Part shown: one piece after another, positions 16,424-26,042 of the stretch
How positions within the stretch are numbered: position 1 is the first letter of the stretch
Layout: each line of letters opens with the position of its first letter
NCBI RefSeq assembly: GCF_014202575.1
Contig: NZ_JACHHB010000014.1
Location: forward strand, 1-64,000
DNA from: Texcoconibacillus texcoconensis
GTDB taxonomy: Bacteria; Bacillota; Bacilli; Bacillales; Salisediminibacteriaceae
Direction: 5' to 3'
Length of the DNA stretch: 64,000 bases
Program-made: the position numbers and the translations under genes
The notes under the pieces: generated by a model
Databases searched by the model: none
Told to the model about the DNA's origin: nothing
Seen by the model: only the letters and a program-made list of their open reading frames with translations

Positions 16424-16945
16424 CTAGTCCTTGTCGAACTGATGCACGAGGTGCGTCCCTGCGTTTCGCAATTTTTTTAAGGTTTGTTTGCGCCAGCCTT
16501 TGACTTTTTCGACGTCGACGCCGAGGCGGGCGGCGATGTCGCGTGGGTGGTGATCGTAAAGAACCGCTTCACGTAGCCACGTACGCTCGCGCTCGGTGAG
16601 GTTGGCTCTTTCGATCCAATCTTCTAAAATGATGCGTTCTTCTTCTGTCACCGCTGGTGCGACTTCACTTAGTACAACAGGTTCGGTTGCGACGTAACGC
16701 TCACTTAACAAACTTTGCTTTGTCAGCTCATTTTTGATTTTCCCGTGCACATAGCTCTTCGCATACGCCGCAAATGACCCATGATCAGGATCAAAATTGC
16801 ACCACGCCTCATACAACGCGATACGCCCAAGTTGCATAAACTCATCGGGGTCGCTATGCAAATGCCACTTCTTGACGAGCGACTTCACTAACGGCATGTA
16901 CGACTCACAAACATCGGCAAATTCAATCTCATTTTTGTGTTCCAA
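16424..16945 (-). CDS. sigma-70 family RNA polymerase sigma factor, copy 2
   Basis: Started at the TTG at 16945 behind AGGAG, homologous to copy 1, the product has 173 residues. Regions 2 and 4 are nearly identical to copy 1 (SFAAYAKSYVHGKIKNELTK, HPRDIAARLGVDVEKVKGW). An in-frame extension to 16978 exists but is not supported by a binding site. The C-terminus differs sharply: copy 1 ends RKHPDFHN, while this copy ends NAGTHLVHQFDKD, encoded by a REP-like repeat that has replaced the original end. The recognition helix is untouched, so the protein may still work. Confidence 0.87.
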   Translation of the reverse strand: MEHKNEIEFADVCESYMPLVKSLVKKWHLHSDPDEFMQLGRIALYEAWCNFDPDHGSFAAYAKSYVHGKIKNELTKQSLLSERYVATEPVVLSEVAPAVTEEERIILEDWIERANLTERERTWLREAVLYDHHPRDIAARLGVDVEKVKGWRKQTLKKLRNAGTHLVHQFDKD

Positions 16946-16950
16946 GGGAT

Positions 16951-17013
16951 TGCTCCTACTTGGAAGCGCGCCTCCCATTTATTCCGCGGTAACTACAGTG
17001 TATAGTGCGGAAT
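16951..17013 (-). promoter_or_regulatory. leader of sigma factor copy 2, matching copy 1
   Basis: The ribosome site AGTAGGAGC, the GGCGCGCTTCC palindrome remnant and the inverted repeat ATTCCGCG ... TGCGGAAT (16981-17013) enclosing ACTACAGTGTATAG are all kept. The palindrome arms have each picked up a mismatch relative to copy 1. Confidence 0.55.
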
Positions 17014-17181
17014 GAGAAGCGACGAACGACAAAACGAGCCGTTTCTTACGAGAAACGGGATGTACCTTTTAAGGAAACTTGCTGAATGAATGGCTGCACG
17101 AAGAAAATTATCGCATTTTACTTTTTTGCTGACTGAGCTTCCAGCAAAAAAAACTAGATATTATACATATATTCCCATTTT

Positions 17182-17197
17182 ATAGACTATCGTCTAT
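17182..17197. promoter_or_regulatory. candidate operator upstream of the XRE regulator
   Basis: ATAGAC-TATC-GTCTAT is a perfect 6+4+6 inverted repeat about 50 bp before the regulator gene, in an AT-rich stretch (ATTATACATATATTCCC). Size and position fit an autoregulatory site, but this is inference. Confidence 0.4.
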
Positions 17198-17250
17198 TCC
17201 ACCTCCGACAAACCAACTTCATAATATTGGTAGAGAAGGAGGGACATCTG

Positions 17251-17505
17251 TTGAAACCGAATCCGCAGCTTTTATTTGAACTAGGAAACCAATTTAAAAG
17301 ACACCGAATTCATCAAGGTGCTACACAAAAGAAGATCGCTGACAAAGCTAATATCGAAGTGTCCTATTTAAGTGACATTGAACGCGGATTAAAGAACCCA
17401 ACTTATGATGTCCTAGTCCGTATCTCTCGTGCTTTAGGTACAACATTTTTCACCATTAGCAAAGCTGTGGAAGATGAGGTCTTTCACAACGATAAACGAA
17501 AGTAA
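17251..17505 (+). CDS. XRE-family transcriptional regulator
   Basis: I chose the TTG at 17251, eight bases behind AAGGAGGG. The 84-residue product is almost entirely a Cro/C1-type helix-turn-helix (about residues 12-70): GATQKKIADKANIEVSYLSD with IERGLKNPTYDVLVRISRAL. Such small SinR-like proteins are DNA-binding repressors. It lies between the divergent sigma factor and the comK-like gene of the second module; the first module lacks it. It may control either neighbour. Confidence 0.88.
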   Translation: MKPNPQLLFELGNQFKRHRIHQGATQKKIADKANIEVSYLSDIERGLKNPTYDVLVRISRALGTTFFTISKAVEDEVFHNDKRK

Positions 17506-17625
17506 TTCACCTAACTCTCTCTTCTCCATATTCTTTGCGCTTTCAACCCTACACACCTAGGCCCCACTACAACTTATGCCAGTGAACTTCCTTATTTTAA
17601 AATTTATAGCTAGGAGTAGATGCCT

Positions 17626-18105
17626 GTGGAAACGTTCTTTAAAGATCAATACGATATTAATTGTGAAACAATGAGCTTATTGACTGCAAAAAGCACGGAC
17701 TATGATTCAATCGTTCTTGAATCTGATCGAACATTGTACGTAAGACAAACACCGTTACAATTAATCGAATCCGCTTGCTTACGCGGCGGTTCTTCATATG
17801 ATGGAAGGCGGATAGCGGTGATGCATGAAACAGGTGCACAACGTAAAGTTCCGATACCGATCAATCGGCTGGAGAATATATACGCCTTTCCGACCCATTC
17901 CCCCAAGAACTTCAACTGCCACTGGTTATTCTCAGCTCACATACATAAAATGACCCCTAACCCGAAAAACAAGAAACAGTGTCTCATCACCTTTACCAAC
18001 AACGAAAAAATCACCCTCGACGTTTCACCAAGCGTGATTGAAAAACAAATGCACCGTACTTCTTATTGTATTTGGCGGTTTTCGCAAATGCTGAAGCGTT
18101 CATGA
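17626..18105 (+). CDS. comK: ComK-like competence transcription factor, copy 2
   Basis: The start is either ATG 17620 or GTG 17626; the GTG lies at the better distance from TAGGAG. The product of about 159 residues shares the ComK pattern with copy 1: GGSSYDGRRIAVMHETG, KVPIPINRLENIYAFPTHSP and a C-terminal QMHRTSYCIWRF. It is shorter than B. subtilis ComK, lacking the C-terminal tail. The same-strand XRE gene lies 120 bp upstream and may share regulation. Confidence 0.8.
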   Translation: METFFKDQYDINCETMSLLTAKSTDYDSIVLESDRTLYVRQTPLQLIESACLRGGSSYDGRRIAVMHETGAQRKVPIPINRLENIYAFPTHSPKNFNCHWLFSAHIHKMTPNPKNKKQCLITFTNNEKITLDVSPSVIEKQMHRTSYCIWRFSQMLKRS

Positions 18106-18187
18106 AGTGGACAAGATTCTTGTCGTTACACTTGTGAAACGATTAACAAAATCACCGAAATAGCAAGAATCATTCTTTAAAGACTAA

Positions 18188-18265
18188 AAAACACAGAGAC
18201 AGACCTCGTGATTTCACTGTCCCTCTTATATGCTCTCACCAAAAGCACGAGGTCCGTCTCTCACT
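18188..18265. repeat. inverted pair of short REP-like variants
   Basis: CACAGAGACAGACCTCGTG at 18191 and GCACGAGGTCCGTCTCTC at 18245 are inverted copies of the variant at 14926. They lie immediately before the epimerase relic. Confidence 0.6.
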
Positions 18266-18298
18266 TCTATTGCTCTACTTTTTCTTTCTTAACCTGAC

Positions 18299-18463
18299 TC
18301 ACTTCAAGTACGCCATATACCAATCAACAAACTTCTTCAAACCTTCATCAATGCTCGTCGACGGTTGGAAGCCGGTAACGGCTTTCAAATCATTAATATC
18401 TGCGTAAGTGGCTTGGACATCGCCAAGTTGCATTGGAAAAAACTCTTTCTTGGCTGTGACACA
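18299..18463 (-). pseudogene. C-terminal relic of a UDP-glucuronate 4-epimerase-type gene
   Basis: The minus strand translates to a clean 54-residue tail with FFPMQLGDVQATYADINDLK and GFQPSTSIDEGLKKFVDWY before a TGA. This is the C-terminus of the SDR-family epimerase that acts on UDP-glucuronate. Nothing upstream continues it. A relic of an earlier part of such a gene lies at 22862-22975 in the same orientation. Confidence 0.8.
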
Positions 18464-18706
18464 TATTTTCATATGTTCTATTCAAGTAATCAGTTACTAA
18501 TTTCATAAGAGTTTTATTTCCACAATGGTAACAAAACATCACTATTTTATCTTTTTCCAATATTTATCCCCCTTTCTTTATATTCTCCCCCTTGTACTCT
18601 TGACCTAAGTTACGTATCCCTTGAGCTATCTTAATAATACGCCCTTCACATAAAACCTTCAGCAATTGTTGTTGGGAAAGCCTGTTAAAGAATTTCATTT
18701 GAAAAT

Positions 18707-19498
18707 TTAGTTGATACTTTCTAAAGAGTATATATGCATTGGCCCAAACTTACACTTTATATCATACATCTCCTTATCTTCCCATAATATTAAAGCAATG
18801 GACCCTTCTTCGAAATAATTTTTAAAGTCGTATTCATTCATTTTAAGATTACCATCCACATATAATTTGAAGTTATTTCCAAAAATGTCTATTCTGACGT
18901 CATACCATACACCTAATTCCATTGGGAATTTAACAGAGGCAATGTTATTATAAAATGTACCTTTACGAACCTCGTCAAAGAAAATTCTATTATTTTCGAA
19001 TCTAAACCTATACCTATTATAAAAATCTTTATATCTAAAACCAAATTGTAACTCTCTAAAAAATGATTCTCGACATACACTAAATTGCCAAGAAAAATTT
19101 CGCCAATTATAGTCATTGGAATCTAAGTATAAATAAACCCACTCATCATTAGTTTTAGTTTCTCCATTAACTTCTATTTCTCCATTGTCAATTAAATTCA
19201 CTTCTTCAGTAACTTCCTGCCAATTATCAATGACATCCAAAGGTAAATCTTGACGTACTTTTTCTCTATGTTGTTTACGATTAATAACTCTTATCCAATC
19301 TTCATCATGAAATATCCAATTTAAATTTATAGATTCCGCATCAATTAATAATTCTGAAGTCTCTTTTTTGATATTACTTTTTATCCTCATTATTCCCTTT
19401 TTAAAATTGTATATTGTTCTTAAAAAAGTAAATTTCGTGTACTTTTTCAATCTATTAGGCAGGAATTTCTTTGATAAACTAATTAATTCTTTAATCAA
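18707..19498 (-). CDS. concanavalin-like lectin/glucanase-fold protein
   Basis: The 263-residue protein begins with TTG behind GAGG. The N-terminal 50 residues are basic without a clear signal peptide. Residues about 85-260 look like a jelly-roll domain: WVYLYLDSNDYNWRNFSWQF, GVWYDVRIDIFGNNFKLYVDG, FEEGSIALILW. This pattern is typical of LamG or DUF1080-like sugar-binding folds. It lies at the end of the polysaccharide locus and may bind or trim the polymer. The DNA is AT-rich like its neighbours. Confidence 0.6.
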   Translation of the reverse strand: MIKELISLSKKFLPNRLKKYTKFTFLRTIYNFKKGIMRIKSNIKKETSELLIDAESINLNWIFHDEDWIRVINRKQHREKVRQDLPLDVIDNWQEVTEEVNLIDNGEIEVNGETKTNDEWVYLYLDSNDYNWRNFSWQFSVCRESFFRELQFGFRYKDFYNRYRFRFENNRIFFDEVRKGTFYNNIASVKFPMELGVWYDVRIDIFGNNFKLYVDGNLKMNEYDFKNYFEEGSIALILWEDKEMYDIKCKFGPMHIYSLESIN

Positions 19499-19809
19499 AT
19501 TAATAACCTCATTTCTCTTATGCTATTATACTGTCACGGAAATCTTATTTAAGTTGAAAAGTGTAGCTAGAAATAAATTCATAACTTTTGATCTATAAGC
19601 TGATCTTGACACGAAGGCCTCGTTATGAAGACAGGAATCAAAGACATTCTTTTGTCTCATTAGTATAAAGGTGTGATTATTCATAGATTTGTGCAGAATC
19701 CTGATTACCAATAATACATTTTTTCAAATACAATAAACCTTTTAAGGGACCAACGGAGAAAAGAAGAAAATTTTTGAGTTTACAAAAATAACGAAAACCA
19801 GAATATTTC

Positions 19810-21285
19810 TCACTTAACAATTTTTACGTCTTTTAATAACTGCTTAACCGCTTTGTTCTCTAATTTAAATAAACAAACTAAGTAAACAATAGACCCTAGC
19901 AAAACTGACAGTCCAAATATCAATCTAATATCTAAGTAATTATCAGAAGCCGTTTGCACAAATAACACAAACCCGGTCATGACTATAGATGCTAGCAAAA
20001 TATATTTGAACTCAGTAATATAATAGAAAAAGCCATATAATAATTGTTTGCTGGTTATAAACTGTAAAGACATCGTTTTACTAACCACATAAAATCCATA
20101 AGCAAGTACTACAGCATATATTCCAAACTGTGCAAAAATAAAAAGTAAAATCACGTAGAGAGAATTCGTCACTAAATCAATATAAAACACGGTACTTGGC
20201 TTCCCTAATGAATATAATAGTGAACTAGATAAATTTGCCGTCAATATTAGTGGAATAAGTATAATAGAGAATGCCTGAAAAAATGGTATACTTTCAATCC
20301 ACTGTTCTCCAAATATAAATGGTACAAAATATTCAGCAGTTACCGCAATCCCTATGAATACAGGAAAGGCAAAAAAACCGAGGTATTTTGAAATTCGAAT
20401 ATAGGTATTTGACAATTTGTTAATATCATTCTTTAATTTAGACAGAACAGGGAACAGGACTTTACTAAACGATGAAGTAATTAAATTTCTTAGCCTTTCG
20501 AGCATATTTTTAGCAAAGTGATAAATACCTAAAATTTCATTCGATAAAAATAACCCGATAATTACCTCATCAATTCTATGCGTCGTAAAAGTCATTATCT
20601 GTTTCCCAAAAACATATATCCCAAAAGACAAAAACGGTTTGATTACCTTTACACTAAAGTAGGGCATAATGTTTACTAGTTTATTTTTCAATGATACAAA
20701 GAGTATTAACGCGACAGAGGAAGCTACGGCTAATAATTGAGCAAAAACAATCCCTATTAGACCATAGCCTAAATATAAGAACAAAACTGTAACAATAAAT
20801 AAAAGTATATTTCTAAAAATCTTTATCAGGGAGATTTCCTTAAACAACAACGACTTTTCTAACAATGCTCTAAATAAGAGGGATGGACCATTTATGATAA
20901 CAATCAAACTTGTCAACGGTAGCAAATAACTTAGGTCAGGCATATCAAAAACGGTAGCCAATAGATCAGAGATTGTATATAACACCCCACCCAAGAATAA
21001 GACGAGAAAAATATTAAAGAAGAATAAGGACGATTGTTCTTCTCTGGAAATTTCATTTTTTTGGATTACAGCCTGGCTGATGCCAAAGTTTTCAATCGTA
21101 TTCATCAAACCAATAACGATTGTGACAATTGCTAGAACTCCAAACTCCTCTGGGGTTAAATAACGTGCTTTAAATATCATCAACAATGGACCACTTAAAC
21201 CCACAATAATTGTTTGAAAAGTTGTCCATTTCATACTACTTATGGCCCTTGATTTAAGATTGCTCAAAACTTCTTTGTCCTCCAT
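19810..21285 (-). CDS. wzx: Wzx-type polysaccharide flippase (MOP family)
   Basis: The 491-residue protein is strongly hydrophobic, with about 12-14 membrane segments. It opens with LKSRAISSMKWTTFQTIIVG and has YLTPEEFGVLAIVTIVIGLMN, standard for the RfbX/WzxC group. It would flip lipid-linked repeat units across the membrane. The ATG at 21285 lacks a site; a GGAGG within the first codons suggests a TTG start at 21267 instead. The gene lies just downstream of the pyruvyl transferase. The 310 bp after it, up to the lectin-like gene, hold nothing I can identify. Confidence 0.9.
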   Translation of the reverse strand: MEDKEVLSNLKSRAISSMKWTTFQTIIVGLSGPLLMIFKARYLTPEEFGVLAIVTIVIGLMNTIENFGISQAVIQKNEISREEQSSLFFFNIFLVLFLGGVLYTISDLLATVFDMPDLSYLLPLTSLIVIINGPSLLFRALLEKSLLFKEISLIKIFRNILLFIVTVLFLYLGYGLIGIVFAQLLAVASSVALILFVSLKNKLVNIMPYFSVKVIKPFLSFGIYVFGKQIMTFTTHRIDEVIIGLFLSNEILGIYHFAKNMLERLRNLITSSFSKVLFPVLSKLKNDINKLSNTYIRISKYLGFFAFPVFIGIAVTAEYFVPFIFGEQWIESIPFFQAFSIILIPLILTANLSSSLLYSLGKPSTVFYIDLVTNSLYVILLFIFAQFGIYAVVLAYGFYVVSKTMSLQFITSKQLLYGFFYYITEFKYILLASIVMTGFVLFVQTASDNYLDIRLIFGLSVLLGSIVYLVCLFKLENKAVKQLLKDVKIVK

Positions 21286-21303
21286 TCAAAAAAAAGACCT
21301 GTA

Positions 21304-22521
21304 CTAGACATTAAATAATTCTACACGGTCCAATTCCAACATCTTCTGATTGATATTTTCTGATTCCTCTGTTGAATGATCGAGCATATAATCCATAGTA
21401 TCTAGAATAACCTCTTTATTTCCATCCTCTCTAACGTCAAACATATACCTTTCTTGTGAAAAGTTTTTCAACAGTTCTTGATATTTTACGGCCCACCCAA
21501 ATACAAATGCAGGGACACCATTTTTATAAGCATGAATAATGGCGTGATACCTTGACGCAATTATAAAATCGAACTTAGATAATAACTTATCGATTTGGAT
21601 ACAATTTAAATCATCTTCCAATAAAATAACACGTTGTTCATCTTTATAGTTTTCCTTTATGACTTTATTGATTTCTAAATCTTCAAAGGAGTGACGAAGT
21701 AGGTAAACATTTTTTTCAGATTTCAAAACGCGATCGATCAATGCTTTATAGTATCGATGTATTTGATCTTCATTTCCATGCTTCATAATTTTCACATTGG
21801 GGATAATTGCAATAGCAGGTGTTTTTACATCGATCCCCCATTCTATATTTCCTAGTGCTTCTTTTTTATAAATATTTTCATTATTAAATTCCTTCGGCCC
21901 TTGAAGAACACTATCAAAAGTTTGCTGTACATTAGACAAGTTGAACGGTTTTAAATGCTCTAGGCCATCATTCTCTCGAACATAAATTTTTTCAGGATAA
22001 GACAAATACTTCTCCATCAGTGGCATCAACACTTTTTTTTCCGACCCATGATAATTAAACGGTCCAAAAGATTGTGGGAAAAGAATTACTGGGATCTTAT
22101 ATTTATTCGCTACCATTAGATTATAAATATAATTTAATGAGGCAAGATAGCCCCTTTGTGATGACAAGGCATACCCACTAATATCTATCATTTGGTCCGT
22201 GTTCTCTAATATATTGAGAATTTCTGTTTCCTCATTTTTTGTTTTACCTGTTCCCCGAACCAGATATTTAAGATAGTTTACAACTCCTACATGCTTTAAC
22301 GTCTGAAACCCTAATAACTTCATTTTCATACGCATTGGCCAATGAATGACCTTGAAATTTAGAGCTTCACGCTCTTTCCTATCTCTTTGATTAAACACAG
22401 ATGAAAATAAGACAACTTCTTTATTTGGATAAGCTTTTTTGACCTGGTCAACAACAGTAAATGTCATTGCCTGTGCACCTTTATTTTGGAGCTGACCACC
22501 AACAATAACAATATAGCTCAT
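21304..22521 (-). CDS. polysaccharide pyruvyl transferase family protein
   Basis: The 405-residue protein starts behind GTAGGAG. The N-terminus MSYIVIVGGQLQNKGAQAMT with later PQSFGPF, FIIASRYHAIIHAYKNGVPA match the PF04230 family (CsaB-like). Members transfer pyruvate from phosphoenolpyruvate to a sugar. Pyruvylated wall polymer is the ligand of SLH domains in many Bacillaceae, and SLH proteins are abundant in this window, but this gene more likely modifies the local polysaccharide. It is separated from wzx by 18 bp. Confidence 0.88.
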   Translation of the reverse strand: MSYIVIVGGQLQNKGAQAMTFTVVDQVKKAYPNKEVVLFSSVFNQRDRKEREALNFKVIHWPMRMKMKLLGFQTLKHVGVVNYLKYLVRGTGKTKNEETEILNILENTDQMIDISGYALSSQRGYLASLNYIYNLMVANKYKIPVILFPQSFGPFNYHGSEKKVLMPLMEKYLSYPEKIYVRENDGLEHLKPFNLSNVQQTFDSVLQGPKEFNNENIYKKEALGNIEWGIDVKTPAIAIIPNVKIMKHGNEDQIHRYYKALIDRVLKSEKNVYLLRHSFEDLEINKVIKENYKDEQRVILLEDDLNCIQIDKLLSKFDFIIASRYHAIIHAYKNGVPAFVFGWAVKYQELLKNFSQERYMFDVREDGNKEVILDTMDYMLDHSTEESENINQKMLELDRVELFNV

Positions 22522-22861
22522 TTTATTTCTCCTACCTTTTAATTTTGATTCATCGTCACTTTTGCGAAATAGAAATTGTTCAACCTTTTTGTACGATGAC
22601 AGAACGTAGAGAAGTAGCCAATGAAAACAAATACCTGTTTATCCTTTGACTAAATCCCTTGACCCTTGTTCTTTATCGACTCTAATATTTGAACATCTGT
22701 CATTAGTGAGTTCATTAATACGGCCATACTTCACTTTCATATCAACAGACTACATTTACAAGAATTCTTTTTCTCTTCGATAACGAGATATTTACTTTAG
22801 GATTTTGAATAAAAACCTCTAGTTTGATCGAATGATTGCTCCTGACATTACACACTTTTTA

Positions 22862-22975
22862 CAGAGAATAAGTTTCATTCGTTGGTGGATCATCAAGAAG
22901 TCGGTCAATGCGGACGACAACATCATTGACATACGTAAATTACCTCGTCTTCCCATCCGATATTAAAAGCTAAAT
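22862..22975 (-). pseudogene. internal relic of a UDP-glucuronate 4-epimerase-type gene
   Basis: The minus strand reads FTYVNDVVVRIDRLLDDPPT, the highly typical epimerase segment around residue 240 of the family, preceded by a decayed GKTR-stop. The frame ends at a TAA soon after. The rest of the 500-bp gap (22522-23025) shows no gene. With the C-terminal relic at 18299 it forms two ordered pieces of one gene type. Confidence 0.75.
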
Positions 22976-23025
22976 TGCATCACTTTCCATAATTTAAATT
23001 AAACAGACTGTACAACCAAGTTGTT

Positions 23026-23973
23026 TTATTGATATTTTTTTATTTGCTTTTCTCTTGATTTCAATTTAATATATCTTTTGAATAAAGTTATAGGGTTGAG
23101 AATCTCAGAAGAAAATAATCGGACCTGATTCATTCGCAAAATCCTTATTACTTGATATATTTTTTTAACCCCATATTTTCTTGCCATAACCAAGTAGCCC
23201 TGTCCGCTTAAACCTAAAGACTTGAAATCTCCAACAGATAGGTTTTTTTCCAGAAATTTATATCGACTAATTGAGACCTCTAATCGAGTATCAAATATTT
23301 CTTCATTTATATTTGTTGTTAGACTCCCTTTATTTCTCGTTACACAATAAATAACTTCATCTGAAGCAGTAATTGACTTTGCAAAAAAACCTGTTTTCAC
23401 AGAGAACATTACGTCGTTTGAAGCAGGAACTTCATCAAATTCAATTTTATATTCTTCGATAAAACCTAAACGATATAACTTTGACCAGGGAACATAGTAG
23501 CTCGACCTTAGATTTAGCTCTGTATGACTATTTTTATCTCTTATAAAGTCATTAACCAGATCTTCGTATTTTTGATGTCTATTCGACATTTGATGTGTGT
23601 CTTCACACATACTTGTAGGTTTAAAAAAGACAATATCGTAATTAGAATTAAAATAGTTTTGAACTTTTTCTAAGAAACCTTTTTGAAAGAAGTCATCCGC
23701 ATCTGCAAAAAGACACCATTTTCCTCGTGCATTTTTAATTCCTAAATTTCTCGCTGCACCGGCACCCTTTTTGTTAGATTCATTTTGGTAAATATAAATC
23801 CTCTTTTTAGGGTATATTCTTTTTAATTGATTCAACTGTTCAAATTGCCCCTCATCACTATGATCATCAACAATAATAATCTCATAATCATCACTCTGAG
23901 GGATCGAATCAATTAACCTTTTTATTGTTGAACCCGAATTATAATACGGAATAATAATAGATAATTGAATCAC
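23026..23973 (-). CDS. family 2 glycosyltransferase
   Basis: The 315-residue protein starts at GTG behind GGAAGGGTG. The GT-A fold N-domain is clear: LSIIIPYYNSGSTIKRLIDS, IIIVDDHSD, GAGAARNLGIKNARGKW, and the metal-binding FADADDFF. The C-terminal half (about 180-315) is basic without membrane helices. It likely adds one sugar to the lipid-linked repeat unit at the inner membrane face. Confidence 0.92.
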   Translation of the reverse strand: MIQLSIIIPYYNSGSTIKRLIDSIPQSDDYEIIIVDDHSDEGQFEQLNQLKRIYPKKRIYIYQNESNKKGAGAARNLGIKNARGKWCLFADADDFFQKGFLEKVQNYFNSNYDIVFFKPTSMCEDTHQMSNRHQKYEDLVNDFIRDKNSHTELNLRSSYYVPWSKLYRLGFIEEYKIEFDEVPASNDVMFSVKTGFFAKSITASDEVIYCVTRNKGSLTTNINEEIFDTRLEVSISRYKFLEKNLSVGDFKSLGLSGQGYLVMARKYGVKKIYQVIRILRMNQVRLFSSEILNPITLFKRYIKLKSREKQIKKYQ

Positions 23974-24533
23974 AAAAACACCCTTCCTATTGATAATGGG
24001 CTCAGACTACCCATGCCTCCTTAAAAATTTAATGAAATAAAAAGTGACAGAAATTGAATACCTAAGTGGATATATATCTTGAAACGTCCAGATCAGCGTC
24101 AACAGAAAGTACGGGACCTCGATCCATTAGATAAACAACTTCACCTATTCATTCATTTAAAAACGTCGTCGCTGGAAAAACTGCAATGAAGTATTCACAG
24201 AGCATCTTCAATTGTTCCAAACGGAAAACACTAGACACACCTATTCGTAATAAAGTCTATGGAATGTGTATGGGAACAATAATAAGCTATATTAGCTATT
24301 CTATAAATAAGTCATTAAGAGATTCTTTAGAACAACATATAGAACCCAATCCTTAAGAAATCGCTACTGATAGTTAATTTGTTAACACTTTATAAAATTT
24401 ATATAGACTTTTTCAGCAGTCTCGAACCACACCGTACTTCACCTATGCCTCTGTGATACAAATAGGCACATAAATGTCTGTATAGATGACCAGGGTACAC
24501 ACTTTTTGTCCGAAAATGCATTGGATGTAAATA
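23974..24533. other. 560-bp gap without recognisable gene
   Basis: Short frames exist on the plus strand but all are broken and none gives a family I can name; it may be decayed transposase DNA. No terminator or repeat of the window's families was seen. Confidence 0.5.
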
Positions 24534-25924
24534 TTAAACAATTTCATGAGAATTTGATGATGAATTCTTTTTATTTAAAATAATACCAATAAATAAAGAT
24601 ATCATTATCCAGAATATCGATGCTTGAATGGTTACTAGAAAAACTTCATGTGTAACGGACATTATTAAAAATGCTAATATTAATAATATGATAGATAAAG
24701 ATTCAGAAGTATACCTTTTTAAATGTACTAAAGCAAAAGTAATTAGTAAGATAATGGGGATAAACCACAATACTAAGCCAATGTAGCCAACCTCAAGTAT
24801 CAATCTAACAAATTGGCTATCTGCTGAAAGGGTGAATCCCCCTGTTAGAGTTTGTGTAAAGCCTTTCCCATTTCCAAATACCAAACCTATGTTGTCACTT
24901 TCAGATAATAACCTGTCCCATTTATTTTGGCGGGTATTAGCTCCTGAATCAAAGCCACTCACTAGCCTTCTTTCCACATACTCTAAAATAGGAGTGAAAT
25001 ATTTAAATACTAATAATGAGCAAGTTGCAACAACCACCATAGATGTAAATGTATATATTAAATTTAGTTTGGAAAAGAGCAATTTATATAATATATAAAT
25101 TATTAAAACTATTAACATTGCAGAAATTGCAGTTCTAGAAACTGTAGCCAATGTTAAAAACATTGATATTATTGAACAAAACAAAAAGTATAATTTTAAT
25201 TTGTTTTTTACATGAATTGATGATTGATATAAAAATAACAGAGATATAACTAAAAATAGTCCTCCGGATTGACTCGATGCTCCTTCACTTATAGTACCTA
25301 TTCCATAGAAACCGAACATATTATCAAAGACTACTTGGTATAACCCCCAAATAATAGTGAGCGAGGAAAGTATAGTGATAAGCGATAACAGTTTTTTTCT
25401 GTTTTATAACTGAATATTACCAATAAGAGAAATAGAGCATAGATAAAATATTGAAATTCTTTTAATAGAAATAAAAAATATATAATAGAGAGGTCATTAA
25501 AGGCTACATTGGCTATCGTAATTAATAAACTATAAATTAAGTAAAATATTGTTGTATATACAAACATTTTTACCCAGACATTGGGTAAAGGGAGAAACAA
25601 TGAATGATAATAAGTTGTTAATAAAATTAAAACCATCCCAACAACAATAACATCTTCGAACCTGAAGTTCACACCACTCACACTAAATCTTGGAAGCAAA
25701 AACACACTTATAACCATAAGATATACCGTAATAATCGTTACTTTTTTAGGTTTGGTTATAAATAAAATTATGCCAGTAATCACAAAAAGCAAACTAAATA
25801 ATAAACCTATATATATTGCCCCTTGCGCTGTTAAGATTGCCACAAAGGATGCCAAAAGTGTACATAATATTATATATAGGTATTTTGACATTTGAACAGT
25901 AATCTTTGACACTTCCTTTAACAT
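24534..25924 (-). pseudogene. wzy: O-antigen polymerase/ligase-like gene (wzy) with a frameshift
   Basis: Two frames form one protein. The upstream frame (25331 to about 25924) codes for the N-terminal membrane segments. The downstream frame (24534-25319) codes for the Wzy_C part, with SRTAISAMLIVLI, FGNGKGF and several helices. The break lies at a run of seven T (25392-25398; A on the coding strand). With eight A, the frame continues as LLSLITILSSLTIIWGLYQ into the second half without a stop. This could be real inactivation, phase variation or a sequencing error. About 11 membrane segments are expected for the restored protein. Confidence 0.82.
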
Positions 25925-26042
25925 TGATACTGTGTCAAGAAAATGGACACAGAAAATTGAGTCCCCCCTGTCGCGTTTTCTGGGGTCAGCATAAAACAAA
26001 GGGGGGATATCAAAATTATTTAATTGATTGTTCTGCGTTAAG

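Noticed and set aside
16946-16978. Upstream ATG start for sigma factor copy 2
   Set aside because: The homologous TTG is better placed behind AGGAG, and the extra residues are not shared with copy 1.
18564-18698. 44-codon minus-strand frame after the lectin-like gene
   Set aside because: It has no clear ribosome binding site and no recognisable family; it lies in decayed, AT-rich DNA.
23974-24533. Decayed insertion sequence
   Set aside because: Several broken frames were read but none gave a transposase motif I could name, so no call was made.
25925-25955. Insertion-sequence end near CTGTGTC ... GACACAG upstream of wzy
   Set aside because: A 7-bp inverted repeat is too little evidence and no second end or transposase was found.
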